DNA of 64,000 bases from an uncultured Clostridia bacterium (lineage in GTDB: Bacteria > Bacillota > Clostridia > Christensenellales > Borkfalkiaceae), in NCBI GenBank assembly GCA_930989535.1, contig CAKNLK010000003.1:62001-126000 (forward strand). Direction: 5' to 3'. Positions 33,412 to 42,303 of the stretch are shown in pieces. Within the stretch, counting starts at the first letter, position 1. Each line of letters begins with the position of its first letter. The position numbers and the translations under genes were made by a program. A model generated the notes under the pieces. That model did no database searches. It worked only from the letters and a program-made list of their open reading frames with translations, and was not told the origin of the DNA.

Positions 33412-34731
33412 TTAGCCCTTGTAGTTGTAGATGACCTGCATCAGATTCATCGCATACACGCGGTGCATAAAGTCGTTGGGGTGGTTGACGTTGCTGGAGG
33501 AAATTTCGCAGTAATTTTTCTTCTCCAAGAAATAATTGCCCACCTTCTGCATGTCCACGACGACCATGCTGCCGTCGCTTCCGTCGTCGGCGACGATATC
33601 CTGCAGCTGCGCGAGATACTCGTCGAAAATGCCCGGTTCGCGCTCGTACAGAGGGTTGCAGGGGAAGGAATTGACCAGGATGAAATTGCAGTCGGGCGAG
33701 GCCGCCTTGATTTCCATAATCAGATTTTCGATGTTGTCGCGATAGCGGATGGCAGAGACGCCCGAAGTGGAATCGTTCATGCCGTAAGCGATTACGCACA
33801 AATCGGGAACGGCCGTCTTCGCATTGTTCAGCGCCGCCGTGCCCTCGCCCGTGAGCGGCCATTCGCTCACCGTACCGCCCTTCGCGGAGTTGGTGAGCGT
33901 CACGTTTACGCCGTACGCACGCTCGATTTCCGCTGCAAGCTGATTCGCGTAACAGGGAGTATACGGTTCGACGTTCAGGTTGTCGCCCGTGGAGGAACTG
34001 CCCTCGGAGATGCTGTCTCCCAAAACGACCATGCTGATGTCCTCTTTATTTTGCAGCTTGCGACGCAAAGTATTCAGCACCGTTGCATCGTATTCCGAAA
34101 AGATGCCGTCGGGCAAATCGCGCACATCGTAGGCATAGGTAACGGAGAGATATCTGCCGTAGAACAGGGCGCTTTCGGTGTAAGCGTACCACCCCATGTC
34201 GGAACCCCAAATGGTGTAGAGCGTATGGTTGTCCGGCATGCCCTCCGTATATTCGAACCCGTCGGGAACCGCCGCCTGAATCTCCTCCTTCGTTGTACCG
34301 GTAATCACCTTTTCGTTGAGGAGCGGGATCGACGAATCCTCGGGAATGACGATGCGGCCGTTTTCCGTATCGACCGTGTAATCGACGCCCTCGGTATAGG
34401 TGACTCCAAGCGTTTGATCCATCACGCTGACGACTTTGAGCGGCGCGTACAGCAGGTTGGCGTATGCCTGGCCGTTTTCGTACTGAATGGGTAGCGTCAA
34501 TTCGTTGTAAATTACGTTGCCCAGCCAATACGGCTGCGACATTTTTTCTTCGTAATCGTCCTGACTGTAAGACATCGTTTCGTACTCCTCGTCATAGAGC
34601 GGGAAATCCGCGAGATTTATCTCGTCTCCGCCGTCGCCGCCCGAAGGTTCCTGCGGCTGGCAGCCGGCAAATACCGCGCCGGTCAGAACGAGCGCAAACA
34701 GGCAGGACAAAATTTTGAATCTCTTTTTCAT
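33412..34731 (-). CDS. SGNH-family esterase lipoprotein
   Basis: This 439-residue lipoprotein (lipobox VFAGC, C24) has an N-terminal accessory domain of about 200 residues and a C-terminal SGNH hydrolase domain. Catalytic landmarks are GDSISEG (Ser240), GGT block II, GMND block III, and D420-x-x-H423 in NHPNDFMH. Such enzymes often remove acetyl groups from polysaccharides. Its place at the head of the transporter and glycosidase genes fits glycan de-esterification at the cell surface. AAAGGAGATACAGTTCT precedes the ATG. A hairpin at 33349-33375 lies downstream. Confidence 0.85.
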   Translation of the reverse strand: MKKRFKILSCLFALVLTGAVFAGCQPQEPSGGDGGDEINLADFPLYDEEYETMSYSQDDYEEKMSQPYWLGNVIYNELTLPIQYENGQAYANLLYAPLKVVSVMDQTLGVTYTEGVDYTVDTENGRIVIPEDSSIPLLNEKVITGTTKEEIQAAVPDGFEYTEGMPDNHTLYTIWGSDMGWYAYTESALFYGRYLSVTYAYDVRDLPDGIFSEYDATVLNTLRRKLQNKEDISMVVLGDSISEGSSSTGDNLNVEPYTPCYANQLAAEIERAYGVNVTLTNSAKGGTVSEWPLTGEGTAALNNAKTAVPDLCVIAYGMNDSTSGVSAIRYRDNIENLIMEIKAASPDCNFILVNSFPCNPLYEREPGIFDEYLAQLQDIVADDGSDGSMVVVDMQKVGNYFLEKKNYCEISSSNVNHPNDFMHRVYAMNLMQVIYNYKG

Positions 34732-34828
34732 AGAACTGTATCTCCTTTCTGCCGGAAAACATTATAGAATCAAGTTGTAATAAAGTTTCCGATTTTTTGC
34801 TTGAAATTGTAAACTTTTTGCAAAACGG

Positions 34829-36643
34829 TCAGCGTTTTTTCTTCACCGCCAGCCCGGCGCCGCCCAAAAGCAGGAACAAAGCCGCACCCGTGCCCGCAAT
34901 GCCGGCCGTCGAATTGCAGCCGGAGCCGCCCGTTTGCCCCCCGTTTTCCGCCACGCGCAGGGTAACGCTGCCGCTCACGAGCCCCACGCCCGTTTCCGGC
35001 TGCGCCACAAGTACGGCCTGCGCCTCGTTTTCGCCCTGCGACAGGAGTATTACGCGGGCGGAAACGGTCACCTCGTCGCCGGCGTATGTCCGTGCGGGCA
35101 CCGCAATCGTATCCCCGTCGGCGGGCAGCGCCTGCACTTCCAGGGTGTCCGAAAGGGACAGCGAATGAATCTGCGCACCCATCGCCGCCTCGTTGGTGGT
35201 GATGCCGGTCACGCCGGACGCGGCGGCGCGCGCCGTGTCGTTGGTTTCGTACGTCCACATCCAAAGGGCGTACCCCCGGTCGGCAAAGGTACGGAAAATT
35301 TCGTTATAGGCGGATTCGAGCGTGCCGTCGCCGTAATTGGAGGTCAACGCGTCCTTCGTCAAATCGATTCCGCTGTTGACCGACTTTGCCGAGGCGAGGG
35401 CGCGTTCCGCCGAACCGTCCGTCGCGTTGAGCAGGTACGAGGTGGAAATCGTGGGCAGCTGCGCGCGCACGCGCTGCAACTGCTCGGGGAAGAAGGAAAT
35501 AACCACGACGCGCGATTGCATATTGTATTCTGCAACCTTTTCCGCAAAGCTGGTTACCAGCTCCGCCTCCCTGCCCTTAAACTCGATTATCAGGATTAAA
35601 TCGCCCGTTTCGCCGGACTCGACGGCTTCGAATACGTCCTCTATGGTCGGAATTACATCCTCCGACGTTCCGCCGGCGAGCGAAACCGACTGCAGTTCCG
35701 AGAGGGTGAGGCTGCTGACCGGCACGCTGCTGCCGTTGTAGGTGATATTGTCGTTATGATAGACGACGATTTCCTTGTCCTCCGAAAAACGGATATCGAT
35801 TTCGACGTGCGTCGCGCCGACGGCGGCGGCGTCCTCAATGGCGCCGACCGTATTCTCGGCGTGCAGCCCCGTATAGCCGCGGTGCGCCGCGACGAAGGGC
35901 GCCCGGGAGAGAACGGACGCGCGCGAGCCGTCCTCCGCGGAAGCGCCGATTTTATCGTACAAATCGTACACGGGCGCCGCGTCGGGCGAAATGACGCCGT
36001 ATGCGCCGCTGCCCACGGCATCGGCAATCTGCACGGCGGAGCCGTCCGTAATTACCCACACGCTCTTGAACCGCGCCTGGTAGTATGCGACGGATTCCGC
36101 GCTCGCCTCCTCGCTTTCGAGGACGACGACCTGCGCCCCTGCCGTATTTGCAAGCCCCAGCTGCGTTTGACGAAGTGCGTCGGTTGCGGCATCGGAAGCG
36201 ATGTAGTACAGGCGCGCCGTAGAAATTTCTTCCTGCGCCTGCGTCAGTATCGATAAATCGCCGGCGATCGCGAGTTCGTCAATCGGCGAAGAGGAAACGT
36301 AGTCCGCCAACGCGGTGAGCGCGGCTGCATCCTGCGGCTGTACGACGGGCAGAGCGGTGCCGCTCACCTCGTCCGCATAGATATCGGCAAACGAACCGAG
36401 CGACTCGTCCGCGCCGGATACGATTTGCAGAGAGGAATCGACGACCATCCACACGACGTTGGGCGCCTGTTCCGCGCGCAAAGATTCGATGGAATCCTCG
36501 CTGTCCAATTTGGTTACAACGGTGGGCTGAGCGACAAAGTCGGCGCTGTCATACCCCTGAAAAACTTCTGCGTTGACGGCCGCAACCGAAATCGCCAACG
36601 GCAAAGCGGCGCAGCAAATCAGCGCTGCCAAACGCTTAAACAT
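34829..36643 (-). CDS. Secreted surface glycerophosphodiesterase-like protein with C-terminal anchor
   Basis: This 604-residue protein has a signal peptide, an unrecognised N-terminal domain (about 30-245), and a GDPD domain (about 250-480) with AAHRGYTGLHAENT, HVEIDIRFSEDKE and YHND, matching the catalytic His/Glu/Asp set. A beta-rich stalk follows. The tail GGSGCNS, a hydrophobic helix and KKKR closely parallels the tail of the 1235-residue surface protein. It may degrade teichoic-acid or lipid-derived glycerophosphodiesters outside the cell. I prefer the ATG at 36643; an ATG 12 nt upstream sits immediately after AAGGAG, too close to use well. Confidence 0.85.
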   Translation of the reverse strand: MFKRLAALICCAALPLAISVAAVNAEVFQGYDSADFVAQPTVVTKLDSEDSIESLRAEQAPNVVWMVVDSSLQIVSGADESLGSFADIYADEVSGTALPVVQPQDAAALTALADYVSSSPIDELAIAGDLSILTQAQEEISTARLYYIASDAATDALRQTQLGLANTAGAQVVVLESEEASAESVAYYQARFKSVWVITDGSAVQIADAVGSGAYGVISPDAAPVYDLYDKIGASAEDGSRASVLSRAPFVAAHRGYTGLHAENTVGAIEDAAAVGATHVEIDIRFSEDKEIVVYHNDNITYNGSSVPVSSLTLSELQSVSLAGGTSEDVIPTIEDVFEAVESGETGDLILIIEFKGREAELVTSFAEKVAEYNMQSRVVVISFFPEQLQRVRAQLPTISTSYLLNATDGSAERALASAKSVNSGIDLTKDALTSNYGDGTLESAYNEIFRTFADRGYALWMWTYETNDTARAAASGVTGITTNEAAMGAQIHSLSLSDTLEVQALPADGDTIAVPARTYAGDEVTVSARVILLSQGENEAQAVLVAQPETGVGLVSGSVTLRVAENGGQTGGSGCNSTAGIAGTGAALFLLLGGAGLAVKKKR

Positions 36644-36684
36644 ATAGACAACCATCTCCTTTTCTTACATTCTTTCCTATTTCT

Positions 36685-36713
36685 ATAGTAAACCATTTTT
36701 TGCCGCAATGCAA
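36685..36713 (-). promoter_or_regulatory. Promoter of the secreted GDPD-like gene
   Basis: Minus strand TTGCAT (36708-36713), 17-nt spacer, TACTAT (36685-36690). Confidence 0.65.
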
Positions 36714-36798
36714 TATAAGATTTAATGAAATAATTGCACGATTTACAGATTTTTGTGTAAATTTAGTGGATTTTAATGCCTTTTTTTACTTTTTTCTG

Positions 36799-36828
36799 TT
36801 GACAACCGGCTATGTGGTATGCAATAAT
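36799..36828 (+). promoter_or_regulatory. Promoter of the AraC-family gene
   Basis: A perfect TTGACA (36799-36804) is followed 18 nt later by AATAAT, or 20 nt later by TAATAT; the exact -10 is uncertain. Confidence 0.5.
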
Positions 36829-36850
36829 ATAGCCGACGGGAGGCAACGGA

Positions 36851-37651
36851 ATGACACCTACGCCCTTTGAGCACATAGAGCTGAAAATTATGGAAGCGGG
36901 ATTTGACCGCGTCGACAACTCGTGGAACCGCTTTATCACCTTTTTCCCTTACTACCGCATTTATTACGTGGTGAGCGGGCGCGCGGTAATCTACCTGCAA
37001 GACCATCTGCTGACTTTAAAACCGGGGAAGCTGTATTTTATCCCCTCCTTTTCCATATTCGACGCGCACTGCGACGAAATTTTGGGGCATTATTGGATAC
37101 ACTTCAACTTCGACATTACCACGGCGAGCTACCTCACCATCTACCACCCCAAGAGCGAGGCGGAAGCCCCGCCCATCGTCGGCGAAATTTTCCGCAACCT
37201 CGTGCGGCACGTGGCCGACTACCAGAAGAGCGGCTCCCCCGCCGACGCCATCGCCAGCGAGGGGTTAATCAAATATCTCCTCTCCTTTTTCCTGCCGGAT
37301 ACGATATCCGCCGCACCCGAGGCCGCGCGCTTTATCCCCGTGCTGCAGTACATCGACGCCAACTACAATACCCACATTTCCAACGCAGACCTGGGCAAAA
37401 TCATGTTCCTCTCCCCCACCTACTTTTCCAACCTGTTCACCAAGCAGTTCGGCATCACCCCGCAGCAGTACATCCTGCAAAAGCGCATCAATTCCGCAGC
37501 GATTATGCTCTTTGAAAGCAACAAAAACATCCGCGAAATCGCCTTTGACTGCGGCTTTGAAAGCGAAACGTATTTCAACCGCCAATTCCATAAATACATG
37601 GGAATTTCCCCGGGAAAATACCGCAAGCTCGCCCTGCCGCTCGGCAACTGA
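36851..37651 (+). CDS. AraC-family transcription regulator
   Basis: This 266-residue protein has an N-terminal cupin-like sensor region (about 20-110, with YYVVSGRAVIYL) and a C-terminal double helix-turn-helix (about 165-262) with FSNLFTKQFGITPQQYI and the signature NIREIAFDCGFESETYFNRQFHK in two parts. This build senses sugars in many Gram-positive glycan loci. It is divergent from the secreted GDPD-like gene and stands between the sugar operon and the GH106 gene, so it is the best candidate regulator of the region. GGGAGGCAACGGA precedes the ATG. Confidence 0.88.
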   Translation: MTPTPFEHIELKIMEAGFDRVDNSWNRFITFFPYYRIYYVVSGRAVIYLQDHLLTLKPGKLYFIPSFSIFDAHCDEILGHYWIHFNFDITTASYLTIYHPKSEAEAPPIVGEIFRNLVRHVADYQKSGSPADAIASEGLIKYLLSFFLPDTISAAPEAARFIPVLQYIDANYNTHISNADLGKIMFLSPTYFSNLFTKQFGITPQQYILQKRINSAAIMLFESNKNIREIAFDCGFESETYFNRQFHKYMGISPGKYRKLALPLGN

Positions 37652-37784
37652 GCGCCTCCGCCCGGCGCGGAAACAGAAAACATCTCTGCCCGCCCGGCGC
37701 GGCCAATGAACGAAACCGCGCCGCCCCTGCGCGCCGCGGCGCTTAAAAACTACGATTTAGACAGTAAAATCTGTAATTCGTGCA

Positions 37785-37813
37785 TTGACTTATCGCCCGT
37801 CCGGGATTATAAT
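37785..37813 (+). promoter_or_regulatory. Promoter of the RpiB-like gene
   Basis: TTGACT (37785-37790), 17-nt spacer, perfect TATAAT (37808-37813), 30 nt before the ATG. Confidence 0.85.
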
Positions 37814-37843
37814 GATAAGAAAACACTCGATTTAGGAGGTTTT

Positions 37844-38416
37844 ATGAAGACGATTAAGGACAAACAGCTGTTGGTCGGCGCGGATTTTGCGGGGTTCCCG
37901 CTGAAGGAAGCAGTTGTGGCGCATCTGCAGCGGAAGGGCTGGACGATTACGGATGTCGGCGTGCGCAAGGACAGCGACCCGAACGACACCGATTTGATGT
38001 TCCACCGCGTGGGGCTGCGCGTAGGCAGCATGATTGCCGAAGGCGAATTTGAGCGCGCACTCATCTTCTGCGGCACGGGCATGGGCATCCACATCGCGGC
38101 GAGCAAATGCCCGCACGTGCATGCGGGCGTGGTGGAGAGCGTTCCGGCAGCGCTGCGCGCGATTACGGGCAACGGCGTAAACGTTCTGGCGATGGGAGCG
38201 TTCTATGTGGCGCCGCAGATGGGTTGCGACATTGCGGACGCATACCTGAACGCGGAGCTCGGCTCGGGCTACGAGTGGTGGCACAACTTCTACGAGTTCC
38301 ACAAACTTGCCATCGACGAGCTGGAGGCGTTCAACTACGAGGAGTACAAGAAGAACGGCTTCAAGGTCAAGCACCTGGGCGACTATCCCCTCACCCTCGA
38401 AGAAAAGCCCGACTAA
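37844..38416 (+). CDS. RpiB/LacA/LacB-family sugar-phosphate isomerase
   Basis: This 190-residue protein resembles ribose-5-phosphate isomerase B: LLVGADFAGFPLKEAV at the start, the LIFCGTGMGIHIAASK phosphate/active-Cys segment and NVLAMGAFYV. Two positions differ from canonical RpiB. The usual SDHAGF reads ADFAGF, so the His is replaced by Phe, and the usual CHD segment after the AA/AG strand reads VES. It also has a C-terminal extension of about 40 residues. These changes suggest another sugar phosphate. AGGAGGTTTT precedes the ATG. It belongs to the sugar-use region by position. Confidence 0.8.
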   Translation: MKTIKDKQLLVGADFAGFPLKEAVVAHLQRKGWTITDVGVRKDSDPNDTDLMFHRVGLRVGSMIAEGEFERALIFCGTGMGIHIAASKCPHVHAGVVESVPAALRAITGNGVNVLAMGAFYVAPQMGCDIADAYLNAELGSGYEWWHNFYEFHKLAIDELEAFNYEEYKKNGFKVKHLGDYPLTLEEKPD

Positions 38417-38444
38417 AACCGAAAATTCTATATCCTCTACAAAA

Positions 38445-38486
38445 AAAGGAGGGGCAAAACCTTGTGTAAGGTTTTGCCCCTCCTTT
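38445..38486. terminator. Bidirectional terminator between RpiB-like and GH106-like genes
   Basis: A perfect 19-bp stem with loop GTGT, flanked by CTCTATTTTT on the plus side and a run of seven T on the minus side, between two convergent genes. Confidence 0.92.
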
Positions 38487-38498
38487 CTCTATTTTTGC

Positions 38499-41303
38499 TT
38501 AAAAGGAAATTTCGACTGCCGAAAGGCCGAACGGCACCAGGCGGCGCTCCGGCGTAAAGCCGGGGTTGGTATGCTCGTCCGTCCAGCCGCCGCGCAGGGT
38601 GAAGCTGTCCGGCGAAACGCCCCCATCCTCATTCTGCACCCAGTGGAACGGCCCGAAGCGGTTGCGCATCGTGGAATAGCAGCGGACGGTAAAGGCGTGC
38701 GCGCCCTTGCCGAGCTCCATCTCCGCACAGCCGCCCAACAGCGCCGCCGCGCGCTTCTCTCCGCAGATAAATTCGCACATCGAGTAGTTCCCGACGGGGC
38801 GCAGGCGCACGCGCCCTTCCGCCTCCGCGGTGAAAGAATATTCGACGGCGCCGCAGAAATTATCCATGCCCTGTGCCGTCAAATCGCCCGCGCTCTTCGG
38901 CTGCTTTGCGGCGATTCCGTCCCCTTTGACGTCGAAATCCCCCGCTATGTACACCGGCTCCATATAGGTGGAGTAGCTGAAGCAGTTGCGCAGGCTCTCC
39001 GGCACGCTCGCCTCGAACAGCACGCCGCGCACCTGCTCCGCGTCCGCCAGTTCCGCCTCGTACTCGTATACGTTTTCCCCCGCTTTCGCCTGCAGGCGCG
39101 CCTTTTTGAAATTGATGTCCTCTTCGCTCTGCACAAAGGCAATCGGCTCCCCGTTGAAGCGCTCGTCGCGCACCTTCTGCTTTTCCGCCGTGAGTTCGAT
39201 TTCGCGCGCGGCGTCGCTGAAAAAGGCATACGTTACGCGCATTTTGCCCTTATAGCCGCGCTTGATAAGCGTTTCGTACACGCCGTAGGCGTACCCGTGC
39301 AGCGTTTCGCCGCTCTCCAGCGCGACTTTCACGTTTTCGACGGTCAGGCAATTGGGCGCCGCGCCGACAAACTGCGGCACGAGCGACACCGTCTTTGCCG
39401 CGCGGAAGGCGGGCTGCGCATAGCTGCCGTTTTCCTCCGCCAACAGCGAGCCGTGCGCCGGAACTTCGAACACGCTCTGCGGGGCAAAACCTTCGCCCGT
39501 TTCCAAATTTATCGGCGCAAAATCCCCGCTCAGCTCGATGCGCGCGGGCTCGTCGCCCTCGTTGACCGCGAAGAAGAACCTTCTGCCGTCGGGCAGGCGG
39601 CGCAGCGTGTATTCCAGCCCCGCCGCGCGCACGGCGGCAGGCTTGGGGAGGTCTTTGCATTCGATGTTCGCCCGCAGCGGCACGTCCGTACGGATTCCGT
39701 CGACATACGCGGGCTTTGCCCCGGCGACGGCCAATTTGCCGCCCGCCGCGCACATCTCTTCGAGCAAGCGGACGGTGTTGCCCTTGAGCTCGCGGCAATT
39801 CGCCAACAGCACCGCGCTGTACGTGCGCCCGCCGACCGTCAAATTTCCGTCGCTCGTGCCGCCGAGCTTCTCCAAAACCTTCTCGTTTACGAAGTGATAG
39901 GCGATGCCGTTGCGGCGCAGCTCATCCGCAACCGCCGCAAAGCCGATGTCCACATTTTCGCGCGCGGCTGTCTCGTCGAGGCGGAGATAGTCCAGATAGA
40001 CGCTCTCCATCGGCGTGACGACGGCCACGGGCGCCTCTTCCTGCGAAGAGGCGATTAAATACCCCAGCGCCGCGAAGTAATCGTTCAGAGTCTTATACCC
40101 CTCTATCCAGGGGAGGGTGCGCCCGAAGGATACGGGGTGATCGATTTTCCCCTGCCCCGCCAGAGAGTAGTTGTAGAGGTGCTGGCACATGAGGTCGACG
40201 CCGAAGACATACTGCTTGTCGCCGATTAAGCGAAGTTCGCGCGGCGTCACGGAATAGCTGCTGCAGCCGAACGTCTCGGTCATAACCAAATTTTTGCCCG
40301 TCTGCGCCGCCACCGAACCGATGTTTTTCGCCGAAATGCCGGCGGGCGAATACTTCGCCAGGTTGTCGATTGCGGGAACGTCCTCGTACAGATAGCTCGT
40401 CGCGCAATCCGCACCGCCCCACATCTGCGTGAAGAAAAACGTCTCTTCGACGCTGTGCCCCGTCAGCTTGCAGCCGTGCGCCCGGCACCAGTCGTACAGT
40501 TTTTTATAAAAATTTTCGCAATACAGGCGGTTCATCAGGTTGTAGTACTTGACGCGGAACGGATACGCACGCTCGTCCTGCAAAAACAGGTACAGCAGCC
40601 CGCTCTTGAGCTCTTCCCCGTACGTTTTTTCGAATTCCTCCTCCGTGACGGCGGAAATCGGCGTCGCGTAGCGGTAGTATTGCGGCTCGTCCGTGAAAAA
40701 CCCGACCAACTCCCTGCCGAAGCGCGGGGCGAACCGCTCGTAATACGGCTCGTATGTAGCCGCGATAAACTGCTCGGTCACCGCGGGGTTGAGGATGTCG
40801 ACGTAGGCGTCGGAACTGCGCATATAGATTGTATGATATTTTTGCGCCGTTTCCCCCTGCCGCAGCAGGCGGGGAACCCCTTCGTCCAGCGAATACACGG
40901 CGTACGCCTGCGCGTCGAAGCTGTCCTTCACCTCGTATTCCAAATACCGCGCGCGGTTTGCCTCGTCGGCGAGCAGCCTGCCGCCGACGAACCCGCTCGG
41001 CCAGCCGAACTCGTCGTACATCCAGACCTGCATGCCCAGCGCCGCCGCCTCCTCGAGGCTCACGCCGACCATGCGGAACCAGTCTTCCGAGAGGTATTGC
41101 GTGGTCATGCCCGCGCGCGCATGGAAGACGATTCCGCCCAAGCCGAACGATTTCATCTCGCGCAGCTGGCGGCGCAGTTCGTCCTCTTGCAGGCAGGAAT
41201 TGACACTCCAAAAAACGACGGGGCGGAACGCGTTCAAATCGGTATTTTTCAGCGTTTGTAACAAATTTTCTGTCTTAGTTTCCTTTCGCATGCTTTGAAC
41301 CAT
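38499..41303 (-). CDS. Glycoside hydrolase resembling GH106 alpha-L-rhamnosidase
   Basis: This 934-residue protein carries the N-terminal signature of GH106-like enzymes: RPVVFWSVNS, LGGIVFHARAGMTTQYLS and LGMQVWMYDEFGWPSGFVGG. The barrel region has GFFTDEP and TGHSVEETFF, with acidic residues in the expected catalytic zones. C-terminal beta-sandwich domains follow. There is no signal peptide, so it acts in the cytosol. With GH78 nearby, two intracellular rhamnosidases point to a rhamnose-rich substrate. The ATG at 41303 has AAGG 6 nt before it; an ATG at 41291 is an alternative. The leader may contain an attenuator. Confidence 0.75.
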   Translation of the reverse strand: MVQSMRKETKTENLLQTLKNTDLNAFRPVVFWSVNSCLQEDELRRQLREMKSFGLGGIVFHARAGMTTQYLSEDWFRMVGVSLEEAAALGMQVWMYDEFGWPSGFVGGRLLADEANRARYLEYEVKDSFDAQAYAVYSLDEGVPRLLRQGETAQKYHTIYMRSSDAYVDILNPAVTEQFIAATYEPYYERFAPRFGRELVGFFTDEPQYYRYATPISAVTEEEFEKTYGEELKSGLLYLFLQDERAYPFRVKYYNLMNRLYCENFYKKLYDWCRAHGCKLTGHSVEETFFFTQMWGGADCATSYLYEDVPAIDNLAKYSPAGISAKNIGSVAAQTGKNLVMTETFGCSSYSVTPRELRLIGDKQYVFGVDLMCQHLYNYSLAGQGKIDHPVSFGRTLPWIEGYKTLNDYFAALGYLIASSQEEAPVAVVTPMESVYLDYLRLDETAARENVDIGFAAVADELRRNGIAYHFVNEKVLEKLGGTSDGNLTVGGRTYSAVLLANCRELKGNTVRLLEEMCAAGGKLAVAGAKPAYVDGIRTDVPLRANIECKDLPKPAAVRAAGLEYTLRRLPDGRRFFFAVNEGDEPARIELSGDFAPINLETGEGFAPQSVFEVPAHGSLLAEENGSYAQPAFRAAKTVSLVPQFVGAAPNCLTVENVKVALESGETLHGYAYGVYETLIKRGYKGKMRVTYAFFSDAAREIELTAEKQKVRDERFNGEPIAFVQSEEDINFKKARLQAKAGENVYEYEAELADAEQVRGVLFEASVPESLRNCFSYSTYMEPVYIAGDFDVKGDGIAAKQPKSAGDLTAQGMDNFCGAVEYSFTAEAEGRVRLRPVGNYSMCEFICGEKRAAALLGGCAEMELGKGAHAFTVRCYSTMRNRFGPFHWVQNEDGGVSPDSFTLRGGWTDEHTNPGFTPERRLVPFGLSAVEISF

Positions 41304-41329
41304 TGCAACCTTTTTTTATTTTTCCGAAA

Positions 41330-41366
41330 AAAGCCTCCCGCCGATTTTTATCGGCGCGCCGGCTTT
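41330..41366 (-). terminator. Leader hairpin, possible attenuator of the GH106-like gene
   Basis: Between promoter and start codon, the minus strand forms a stem from AAAAGCC...CGCCGAT to ATCGGCG...GGCTTTT, followed by T-rich sequence. Such a terminator-like hairpin in a 5' leader suggests controlled read-through. Confidence 0.45.
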
Positions 41367-41379
41367 TCCGTTTAAAGCA

Positions 41380-41408
41380 AGTATAGCAAAATACGCCGCG
41401 CCCGTCAA
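41380..41408 (-). promoter_or_regulatory. Promoter of the GH106-like gene
   Basis: Minus strand TTGACG (41403-41408), 17-nt spacer, TATACT (41380-41385). Confidence 0.8.
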
Positions 41409-41459
41409 GCGCATAAATCGACTTTTCTACGGGGAAATATACCGCCCGAAGGGGCCGTT

Positions 41460-42170
41460 TTACACGTTTTCCGCACCTATGATATCGCGCACGATTTCGC
41501 CCGCGAGCAGAAGCCCCGCCGACGACGGAACGAACGACACGCTGCCGATGAACCGCTCCCCTTCCGCCGCGCCGCTCCTGTCGGGAACGTACGGCTTTTC
41601 CTCCGAGTACACCGCCTTAACGCCCGTAATGCCCGCCTTTTTCAGTTCCCGCCGCATGATTTTGGCGAGCGGACACTCGCGCGTTTTTTCGATGTCCGCG
41701 ACCTTGAAACCGGCGTGCAGCTTGTTCCCCGCCCCCATGCAGCTGATGACGGGCACGCCCGCCGCCCGCGCGCGGGAGAGGAGCAAGACCTTCGATTTTA
41801 CGCTGTCGATGCAGTCCGCTACGTAGGAAAAGCGGGAAAAATCGAACATGTCCGCCGTGCTTTCGTCGAAAAAGCCCTCGAACGTTTGGATGTCCGTTTC
41901 GGGCGAAATATCCAGAGCGCGCTCACGCATCACGGCCGCCTTGTTTTGCCCGAGGGTGGAGCGGAGCGCCACGAGCTGGCGGTTGAGGTTGGACTCGGCG
42001 ACCGCATCGCCGTCGACGAACAGGAGGTGCCCCACGCCCGCGCGCACGAGCGCCTCCGCCGCGTACGAACCTACCCCGCCGATGCCGAACACCGCCACCC
42101 GCGCATTCTGCAATTTTTGAAAATTTTCTTCCCCGATGAGGGAAATTTCGCGTACAAAAGTCTGATTCAT
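41460..42170 (-). CDS. tcdA: tRNA threonylcarbamoyladenosine dehydratase (TcdA), ThiF/E1-like
   Basis: This 236-residue protein has the ThiF/MoeB-type ATP-binding motif VFGIGGVGSYAAEAL, FVDGDAVAESNLNRQ and YVADCIDSVKSK, then ISCMGAGNK. These match the TcdA/YgdL branch, which cyclises threonylcarbamoyladenosine 37 of tRNA to ct6A. The C-terminal VPSSAGLLLAGEIVRDIIG also fits. GAGGCGATT precedes the ATG and a promoter lies at 42191-42219. It stands alone; the divergent neighbour is a translation-factor-like GTPase. Confidence 0.9.
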   Translation of the reverse strand: MNQTFVREISLIGEENFQKLQNARVAVFGIGGVGSYAAEALVRAGVGHLLFVDGDAVAESNLNRQLVALRSTLGQNKAAVMRERALDISPETDIQTFEGFFDESTADMFDFSRFSYVADCIDSVKSKVLLLSRARAAGVPVISCMGAGNKLHAGFKVADIEKTRECPLAKIMRRELKKAGITGVKAVYSEEKPYVPDRSGAAEGERFIGSVSFVPSSAGLLLAGEIVRDIIGAENV

Positions 42171-42190
42171 AATCGCCTCTTTCGCCTCAT

Positions 42191-42219
42191 ATTATACCCT
42201 TGCGGCAAGCGGGCGGCAA
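42191..42219 (-). promoter_or_regulatory. Promoter of tcdA
   Basis: Minus strand TTGCCG (42214-42219), 17-nt spacer, TATAAT (42191-42196). Confidence 0.75.
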
Positions 42220-42269
42220 GCAAAACCGAGCCGAAAGCGCAATTTTTGCAAAAAATTTTCAATTACCTA

Positions 42270-42298
42270 TTGAAAAGCGGAATTTTTTATATTATAAT
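42270..42298 (+). promoter_or_regulatory. Promoter of the EF-G-like gene
   Basis: TTGAAA (42270-42275), 17-nt spacer, TATAAT (42293-42298), 122 nt before the ATG. Confidence 0.85.
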
Positions 42299-42303
42299 GG
42301 TAG

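Noticed and set aside
34765..34815. TTGTAA copies before the SGNH and GDPD-like genes as a Pho box
   Set aside because: Only two copies, about 30 bp apart and not in an 11-bp register that I can trust.
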